From Ursus arctos (lineage: Eukaryota > Chordata > Mammalia > Carnivora > Ursidae): a DNA stretch of 64,000 nt. Position numbers and translations under genes: made by a program. The notes below the pieces were generated by a model. It was not told the origin of the DNA and ran no database searches. It was given only the letters and a program-made list of their open reading frames with translations. Location of the stretch: contig NW_026622974.1 in assembly GCF_023065955.2 (NCBI RefSeq), forward strand, positions 28,303,718-28,367,717, in the 5' to 3' direction. This document shows positions 57,541-64,000 of the stretch, piece after piece (the first letter of the stretch is position 1; every line of letters starts with the position of its first letter).

Positions 57541-59460
57541 AAACTTTTGGGGGGGGGCAGTTATGGGTTATCATTCTAACTTCTGTAAAATATTCTATCA
57601 TAAAAAATGAACTTTGTTATTGAAATTAACATAATTAAATTAAATTGTATTGAAGCATTACCATGATCTGATTTAAAGGATTGTGCAATAAATAAAAGCA
57701 AAACCCGCACGTGATTGTGGAGCTCAGCACGCCTTGCAAGAGCCAATACAGACAGAAACTGTCGCACAGGCAGCACTCAGCTCAGAGATGCCTCGTAGTT
57801 ACCAATTTTCTATAAATCGACCGCATTTCCTTGAAAATCAAGCACTGATCTGGCATTAGGAAAATTTATTTACCTTTCCAGGTAAGCCCTGTATCAACAT
57901 GTCGTACGTGGTTTTCAGTGATTGCTCCCAGTCATTTGCTATTGTTATCTAGAGACTGCAGAACTCGAAGCAGAGTAATACTCCCTCCAACTGCACAGCC
58001 AAGTTTAAAAAAATGGGCTAAAACATGGATCTTCTGATATTTTTTATCAAGTTGAGAGCGTTCTTAGTTAAGTTGCATTTAGTTTCAGAAAGCACTAAAC
58101 TAAATTTTATCTTGTCTTATGAAAAATATACTATTTCCTTTTACTAAGTGATATAGTTTCCAATTGAACTATTAGTAGAAAAGACTAAGAAGAATATTTT
58201 TGCTTAAAATCTATGTGACTGAGTCTAGGGATGTGATTAAAATAAAGTAAATAATATATTTTTATATTCCCTAAATAAATTGGTCCATATCTAAGAAACT
58301 ATAGGCACAAACATAAATTTAGTCAATTTATAGATTGAAAGAGTAAAAGTACTCGTTTTTCTGATTCAATAAATTAATACTTTTTTTTTTAGATTTTTCA
58401 GAATGAAAAACTACCTGCATAATTTAATACCCATGATAATACAGTTTGTAGATCAGATTTATAGATAATCCAGTAAGGTAAAAATTATCTAATTGCCAGC
58501 CCATTTCTCTATTAGAACATATTTTTTGTTACTACATGTGATTGAAAAAATTTCCCACAAAAGCAGTCTACATTCTCTCTATTCGATGTAAAAAATATAG
58601 CATAAATGATGGCATAAAGCAAGGGATTTGAATTTTTAAGCTTGCCAAGCTCGGCCATGATTTCTGGCCATATAATTTTGCAACATATATCTTATATTGC
58701 TTTGGTTTTAATTTAGAAGGACATTTTGTTCAGCATTCTTTCTTGACTTATACCCTTCTTAATTTCAAAAACTTTAATTTTTGCTCTATATTTTTGAAAA
58801 AAATTAATCCTTTGAGTAATTCTAAGTGGTAGCTACTTTGGTAATGCAGTGGTTAATTCTCTGTACATTTGGAAAGAAACTAACAAAGCGTTGTTAATTC
58901 TACCGGTCAGGGAGAAGGTGCGTTCTGAGTAATTTTATCTTCTGGCAAAGACAGGATTCATCAAGGAAATTTTTAATTTCAAAGCAATGACAAATATACA
59001 ATATATTTTGCTATCTTAATAAGGATATTTCAAGTCATGTATTAATAATTGGAAATTTTTTACAGGTGTTTTTTGAACGCCTTGCACATCTTCATAGTGA
59101 AGGAAGTAGAGGAAATGGGTTTACAAGAAAGCTTCGTTATTTTCTAAATAAGACTTTTCTTTCTTATTTATCACCGCCTTTGAAATTTGAACTCCAACAA
59201 ATAATTCTGTGGCCTTGAGAGATTTGGGAGATGGGTTCCACTTCATCAACATTTTACTATAGAATGGATAATTAGAGGGATTTCATTTCACAGAAGCACT
59301 ACATCTGCAGGCTTTATGCCATTGCTTAACCCACCCATTGATTATGAAGCCACCTGCCAATTAGATTTCATCGATTAAAGAAAGGCGTAATATTCAGTTA
59401 CTGAGCCGCATCCCTCACTGTTCATATATATTTTTGCCAAATGTAAATACTCGGAATTTT
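57541..59460. other. Repeat-poor AT-rich block
   Basis: Nearly 2 kb without a recognised transposon, apart from short A, T and G runs (G10 near 57549). The part at 58.82-59.45 kb has dense TTAATT/TAATTA words, ATCGATTAAAG near 59372, and scattered CpGs. It may be conserved non-coding DNA; there is no coding signal. Confidence 0.3.
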
Positions 59461-59529
59461 TTATTTACTTTTTACTTTTTTTTATTTTTTAAGTGTGCTT
59501 CTCTTTTTTAAAATTTTTAAATCTTTTAT

Positions 59530-59645
59530 TATTATTTAAATTCAATTAGCCAACTTGTCGTACATCATTAGTTTCAGATGAAGTGTTCAAGAATTTATCA
59601 GTTGCGTGATGTGCTGAGCACTGGGTGTCTGGGTGTTACACTCAG
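59530..59645 (-). mobile_element. Very short carnivore L1 3' end with inverted 5' part
   Basis: 59530-59605 is the inverse of the carnivore L1 3'UTR ('TTCAATTAGCCAACTTGTCG' 'TACATCATTAGTTTCAGATG', 'TTATCAGTTGCG'). It switches at about 59606 to the sense orientation of neighbouring L1 3'UTR ('GTGATGTGCTGAGCACTGGG' 'TGT'). A possible duplication, CTTTTTTAAAA / CTTTTTAAAAA, flanks it, with one base of length difference. Confidence 0.75.
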
Positions 59646-60320
59646 AACTTTTTAAAAACAGAAATCGATGATAGGAGGGATGTAGAAGAGTAAGGAAATT
59701 AAACAAAATTTCGAGCAGTCGTGTTAATAGAACGGTAAAAATATTTCAGTAAATGAGGAAGAAGGAATGATTTTGTTTAAGGGAGGAGAGGAGAGCCTCA
59801 TAAGTTTGAGATCCGAATCCCAGCTCGCTGCTAATGGTGAGGCCTTGCAGTGCAAGCGGGACAAAGGCTCACTCTGCTTTTGGTTACGTTTAGGACCCAT
59901 CTACAACGAGGTCAGAATTCCAGATGAAAGGAAATAGATTCTGTTGACGGCGAACGTGACATGAGATTCTGAGGCAAGAATCTTGCACCCATGGTATAGG
60001 AATCCTATGGAGAAGAGAAGTAAGCAAACAGGAAGATGAGGGTCAGAGACAAGTGGAAGACAGATGATGGTGGTATTAAAAAACCCAATGAGGGAAAGGT
60101 TTTTATGAAAACATAGAGGATGTCCAAGCCAGCGGGGTAGTGGGCTTCAATATTTGCTGAATTCCTCCTAAACAATATTGAAAAACCCTGTGTCCTCTCA
60201 TGTGTTTAACATCTAAAATTTTTCAACATAACCATAAAAAATTAGGGGTAATATAATGTACAGCATATTATAAATATTGTCATAAAATAGTGTTATAGGA
60301 CTCTTCCTGATGTACGCAAT
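59646..60320. other. Unique sequence, no gene
   Basis: No repeat or gene was recognised in this stretch; GC is somewhat higher near 59.8-60.0 kb. Confidence 0.45.
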
Positions 60321-60335
60321 AGAATGTAAAAAGCA

Positions 60336-60538
60336 TGGGGGCGCCTGGGTGGCACAGCGGTTAAGCGTCTGCCTTCAGCTCAGGGCGTGATCCCAGAGTC
60401 CTGGGATGGAGCCCCACATCAGGCTCCTCCACTGGGAGCCTGCTTCTTCCTCTCCCACTCCCCCTGCTGTTTGTGTTCCCTCTCTTGCTGGCTGTCTCTC
60501 TCTGTCAAATAAATAAAATCTTTAAAAAAAGAAAAAAA
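60336..60538 (+). mobile_element. Carnivore SINE (ursid-type)
   Basis: Head GGGGGCGCCTGGGTGGCACA GCGG, body CTCCCACTCCCCCTGCTGTT, tail AAATAAATAAAATCTTT plus A/G. The flanks AGAATGTAAAAAGCA (60321-60335) and AGAATATAAAAAGCA (60539-60553) differ at one base. It is among the least diverged copies in the window. Confidence 0.97.
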
Positions 60539-60770
60539 AGAATATAAAAAGCAGCGCACTCTGAGAGCCATCGTTGTCTATTATCAAAACATATGAAATT
60601 GCTCTTCTTTAACAGTTAGACATTTTATTTTTTTAACTCTGAGTTTATGTTTCCATTCCACTTTCTCCCACAGAATTTAATCCTAATGCGTATGCCTTTA
60701 AAACCTTTTATTGATGATCTTTCTTGCATTTTCATAACAAAAGCATATACATATACATAAGCTGAAATAT

Positions 60771-60957
60771 AATTTTTTAATTTTATTTTGAGAGAGCGCG
60801 AGTGCACACACGAGCAGGGGGAGGGACAGAGCGAGAGAATCCTCAAGCGGACTCTACACCGAGCTCGGAGCTGGAGGTGGGGCTCGATCGCACCACCGGA
60901 GATCACGACCTGAACTGAAGAGTCCGTCACTTAACTGCCTGAGCTGCCCAGGCGCCC
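60771..60957 (-). mobile_element. Carnivore SINE, CpG-rich variant
   Basis: AATTTTTTAATTTTATTTTG, then GAGAGAGCGCGAGTGCACAC and 'GCTCGATCGCACCACCGGAG', inverse head GAGCTGCCCAGGCGCCCC. Exact CTGAAATAT duplications (60762-60770 and 60958-60966) flank it. It keeps many CpGs compared with other copies. Confidence 0.94.
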
Positions 60958-61054
60958 CTGAAATATTATGTTTAATTACCTGTGACCTGTGAGGTGTTTT
61001 CCAATTTTCAAGCAAATTGAAAGAAAAATCTAATTGAACATCAGCTGGATAAAG

Positions 61055-61160
61055 TAGGTAAGTGTTGAATCACTAAGTTGTACACCTGAAACTAATATTA
61101 CAGTCTATGTTAATTAACTGGGATGTAAATTAAAACTTAAATAAATAAATAAATAAAGCA
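61055..61160 (+). mobile_element. Short carnivore L1 3' end
   Basis: 'GTGTTGAATCACTAAGTTGT' 'ACACCTGAAACTAATATTAC' 'AGTCTATGTTAATTAACTGG', ending in AAATTAAAACTTAAATAAAT. Only about 100 bases of the 3' terminus were inserted. The target duplication is unclear. Confidence 0.85.
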
Positions 61161-61285
61161 TTCATAAATACATTCTGATGCTATTTTTTGGCATATAACT
61201 CAGAAGTGGTTCAAAGACTTGAGTGGCAGTGGCCATAACGACCTCTTTCTATTTCTATTTATTGATGTGAACAAAGGTTCACACA

Positions 61286-61310
61286 TATCTATCTACCTAC
61301 CTACCTACCT
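61286..61310. repeat. (CTAT/CTAC)n microsatellite
   Basis: Two or three CTAT units followed by four CTAC units. Confidence 0.92.
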
Positions 61311-61754
61311 GGCATCACAGGTAATTAAAAATCATTTTTATATTATTTATTAATGTATCTCAAACTCTTAGAATAATGTCTGGCATTAGTTCCTCCTCAA
61401 TAATTGATTTTTAATAGAAAGCATTGGAACGGCAGATATCCTTCATCCAGTTATGGAAAATGTCCCTCTAATATCAAGTTGCCGTCCAAACTTATAGAAG
61501 GTAAGATATCAGGAGTGAACCCTCATGGAAACGATGGGCTTTGAATACCGACCATGTGTCAGTTGTAGTTTCATCAGTTGTAACAAATGTACCGCTCTGG
61601 TGGGGGTGCCGCTAATCAGGCCGGTTTTGCACGTGTGGGGGCACGAGTCACACTCAAATTTGCTGGGAACCTAAAACTGCTCCAAAAACATGAAGTCTGC
61701 TGAAAAAAAAAAAAAGGTCACACAAAAGGTCACAGCAGTATTCCACAATACTGC
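61311..61754. other. Mostly unique sequence
   Basis: A trace of an L2 3' end may lie at 61.36-61.42 kb ('GAATAATGTCTGGCATTAGT' 'TCCTCCTCAATAATTG'). The rest is unassigned, with an A13 run near 61703. Confidence 0.4.
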
Positions 61755-62085
61755 CCAGGTAATCAAAAGTAAGGAAAGTTTGAAAAACTGTTACAATCAA
61801 AAGGAGCCTAAGGAGAAATTATGACTAAACGTAATGTGATTTCCTGGATGAGATCCTAGAACAGAAAAAGAACACTAACTAAGAACTAAGGAAATCTAAA
61901 GCAAGTAGGAGTTAATACTAATGTATCAATATTGGTTCTTAATAACAAATGTACCATACTAACGTAAGGTGTTAATAATAGGAAATATTAATAATAGGAA
62001 ACTGATGAGGATCCTATGGAACTCTCTTCAATTTTTCTGTAAATCTAAAACTATTCTTAAAAAAAGTTTATTTAAAAAAATCTAA
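61755..62085 (+). mobile_element. L1 (L1MA/L1MB-like) 3'UTR
   Basis: 'GGAAAGTTTGAAAAACTGTT', 'TTCCTGGATGAGATCCTAGA' 'ACAGAAAAAGAACA', 'ACAAATGTACCATACTAACG' 'TAAGGTGTTAATAATAGG', 'GAACTCTCTTCAATTTTTCT' 'GTAAATCTAAAACTATTC' follow a common old L1 3'UTR in sense. A 16-base unit containing TTAATAATAGGAAA is repeated in tandem (61972 and 61988). Confidence 0.75.
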
Positions 62086-62832
62086 TTTTCCAAGCCAGTC
62101 CCAATTTTCAACCAATCAACTAAATTTGAGTTAACTTCTGTCTGAAAATGTCTACTTTTATCTTTCTTTTTAAATAATTGTGTTAGTTCTCCTTCTCAAG
62201 GCAAATGTCTTAATTCTGAATTTGAATGCCAGACAGCTGGTTGAGAAGGTTGGGTGTAGGCAGATCAATAGGTGAGGTGGGGATACATGGAAAAGGCTCC
62301 CGGCCTTGCCTAGGACTGGTGACCTAGATGGAACTGGGTGCTGCCGTCTGTAGTAGTTCGCACTGTTTGCTTAGCTTTGCCCATGTGGGACCCTCCCTCC
62401 AGAGCACTGCATTCTCTGGAGGCAGTCCAAGGATGAAATCAGCGAGGCCAAGAATAAGAATTCTCATTTGTCTAGGCATTCGGAACGTTGACCCAAAGAA
62501 CAAGATCCCAAATTCCTGAAATCAAATTTTAATCCTAAGGAGATATGTATAAAGCAGAGAAAACCAGGCTGTCCTGCTGAGGCTTTCATCAATATTTCCA
62601 ATTCACCCTTTATTTGCTGCCAGATGGCTTTACATCCTCTAACACCTCTCTTCTCCAGGACAGTGTATTAGGAATATTGGTGAGTAGAAGGTACAACTTT
62701 CTTTTCTAAAGTGAAGAAATGCTTTTGGGGAAAGGAGTGGCAGTAAAGCAGAGCGAGGGTGAGGCCAGAATGCGAGATGAGCTACAGAATTTGTGGGGCC
62801 CACTGCAAAAAAAAAAATGCAGGACCCTTCTT
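62086..62832. other. Unique sequence, no gene
   Basis: No repeat was recognised. It includes an A10 run near 62807 next to the L1 insertion site. Confidence 0.45.
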
Positions 62833-62847
62833 AATGATTAAGAATTT

Positions 62848-63183
62848 TTTTAATTAATGAGTTTACTTTTATTATGTTCAATTAGCCAACATATAGTACA
62901 TCATTAGTGTTTAATGGAGTGTTCAATGATTCATTAGTTGCGTCTAACACCCAGTGCTCATCACAAAAAGTGCCCTCATTGATACCCATCACCTGGTTAC
63001 CTCGTCCCCCCACCCCCCTCCCTTCTGTAACCCTCAGTTTGGTTCTCGGAGTCCAGAGTCTCTCATGGTTTGTCTTCCTCTCTGAGTTCTTCCTGTTCAG
63101 TTTTGCCTCCCTTCCCCTATGTCCTCTGAGCTATTCCTTGTAGTGAAAAGAAGGGGCACATGCACCCCAATGTTCATAGCGGC
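62848..63183 (-). mobile_element. Twin-primed (5'-inverted) carnivore L1 insertion
   Basis: 62848-63142 is the inverse of the carnivore L1 3'UTR ('TTCAATTAGCCAACATATAG' 'TACATCATTAGTG', 'TAACACCCAGTGCTCATCAC', 'GTTTGGTTCTCGGAGTCCAG', 'CCCTTCCCCTATGTCCTCTG'). At about 63143 it switches to sense ORF2-end sequence ('AAGGGGCACATGCACCCCAA' 'TGTTCATAGCGGCAATG'). Exact 15-base duplications AATGATTAAGAATTT (62833-62847 and 63184-63198) bound the whole, showing that both parts entered in one event. Confidence 0.95.
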
Positions 63184-63198
63184 AATGATTAAGAATTT

Positions 63199-63655
63199 AA
63201 AGGCCATCATAGCAGAGCCTTAAACCAAGTGCAGGCCCTGTGCTCCTGCACAGATCACACGCGCCCACGAAACCAGCCCTGCCTGGATGCTTTCAACACA
63301 GATATTTCAGGGAAAAGTGAGTTTTAGGGAAGACTGCCTAAGGGGAGGACTTGGAAATTGATTCCCTTACTTTTCGGGTATTCATTTCTCCCATAGAGCA
63401 TTTGTGTATCCCCCAGAGATCTGTGAATCCCAGCTTGCAAACATGGTTTTAAACAGTTTTCAAAACCAGTTTTAACCAGCCTGAGGTGTCCTACTAGCTT
63501 AAATCCTGTTAGGTTCATGCTTGAATGACACGTTGAGAATGTTTGTCTAGTAGAAATTTTTGGAATCAAGACTATTTTGAGAAAATATGCTTTTAGTTCA
63601 TTATGTCATAATTACTTCCTAACATCAAAAAAACTGAAAAAGATTATTTTAGTTT
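63199..63655. other. Unique sequence, no gene
   Basis: No repeat or coding signal; the 81-codon minus-strand frame here has no domain. Confidence 0.45.
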
Positions 63656-63659
63656 CTTT

Positions 63660-64000
63660 TGCAGCCACTGTGGAAAACACTACGGAGATTCCTCAAAAGC
63701 TTAACAAACAGAAATACCATATGATCCAGGAATTTCACTACTGGGAATTTACCCAAAGAAAACAAAACAGTAATTTGAAACGATCTATCCTCACCTATGT
63801 TTATTGCAGCATTATTTTTAATAACCAAGATATGGAAGCAACCCCAGTGTCCATTGATAGATGAATGGGTAAAGAAGATGTGGTGTGTATATAGATATAT
63901 ACACATGCATATATGTATATATAAACAGTAAATATAATTCAGCCATAAAAATAACAAAATCTTGCCATTTACGACAACATGGATGCACCTAGAGAGTATT
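63660..64000 (+). mobile_element. Carnivore L1, ORF2 end/3'UTR, cut by window edge
   Basis: 'GCAGCCACTGTGGAAAACAC' 'TACGGAGATTCCTC', 'CTACTGGGAATTTACCCAAA' 'G', 'TTATTGCAGCATTATTTTTA' 'ATAACCAAGATATGGAAGCA', 'AGATGAATGGGTAAAGAAGA' and 'GACAACATGGATGCACCTAG' 'AGAGTATT' match carnivore L1 in sense. The 95-codon frame at 63577-63864 reads through it and is a broken fragment of ORF2 and adjacent sequence. It continues beyond position 64000. Confidence 0.92.

Noticed and set aside
7854..60957. SINE heads as true tRNA genes
   Set aside because: They keep A-box-like and weak B-box-like words but continue into SINE bodies with tails and duplications, and no clover-leaf with a standard acceptor stem is present.
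1..64000. A bacterial or viral accessory system
   Set aside because: Repeat content, composition and absence of long dense frames all indicate mammalian nuclear non-coding DNA.

Overview
The window reads as mammalian nuclear DNA: AT-rich, CpG-poor, and dense with interspersed repeats. No bacterial, phage or plasmid features are visible. At least 14 copies of a tRNA-derived carnivore SINE (CAN-SINE / SINEC type) are present, with head GGGGCGCCTGGGTGGC, a CT-rich body and an (AATAAA)n/poly(A) tail. Several copies (about 13.3, 15.0, 19.8, 34.0 and 60.3 kb) carry the GGCACAGCGGTTAAGC head variant and/or the body variant with CTCCCACTCCCCCTGCTTGTGTTCCCTCTC. From memory these variants are typical of bear and giant panda genomes. 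The likely source is therefore a caniform carnivore, most plausibly an ursid; this is an inference from repeat type.

No protein-coding gene, rRNA, tRNA gene or CRISPR array could be supported. The open frames present are short, unrelated to one another, and either lie in repeats or look like chance frames. The only protein-family signal is decayed reverse transcriptase of L1 and L2 retrotransposons. The window is therefore intergenic or intronic. On the minus strand at 29.0-29.1 kb there is an exon-like interval with good splice signals at both ends but no recognised product.

Layout. 0-7.4 kb: old L1 pieces (1.5-2.1, 3.7-4.4 kb) and a MER5-like DNA transposon relic at 7.4 kb. 7.85-8.52 kb: three head-to-tail SINEs. 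11.3-14.3 kb: a nested block, with an ancient minus-strand L1 split by a younger plus-strand L1 that has an exact 12-bp target-site duplication, plus a SINE with its own duplication. 15-24 kb: SINEs, old L1 pieces, a MIR, and a repeat-poor block at 20.5-21.5 kb. 24-42 kb: MIR, L2, MER58-like and MLT1 LTR relics and decayed L1, among unique sequence. 42.4-42.9 and 44.4-51.2 kb: mostly repeat-poor sequence, candidate conserved non-coding DNA. 51-55 kb: L2, MIR and other old repeats interrupted several times, with two SINEs. 55-59.5 kb: mostly unique, AT-rich. 59.5-64 kb: several carnivore-age L1 3' ends, two with internal inversion (twin priming), and two opposed SINEs; a last L1 runs off the right edge.

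I found no previously undescribed gene system. The most useful observations are insertion histories readable from exact duplications, two inverted (twin-primed) L1s, five consecutive SINE pairs of opposite orientation, a perfect 12-bp hairpin at 24.4 kb, the exon-like interval at 29.0 kb, and repeat-poor blocks that may be regulatory. Repeat family names are from memory of consensus sequences and should be confirmed with a repeat library.
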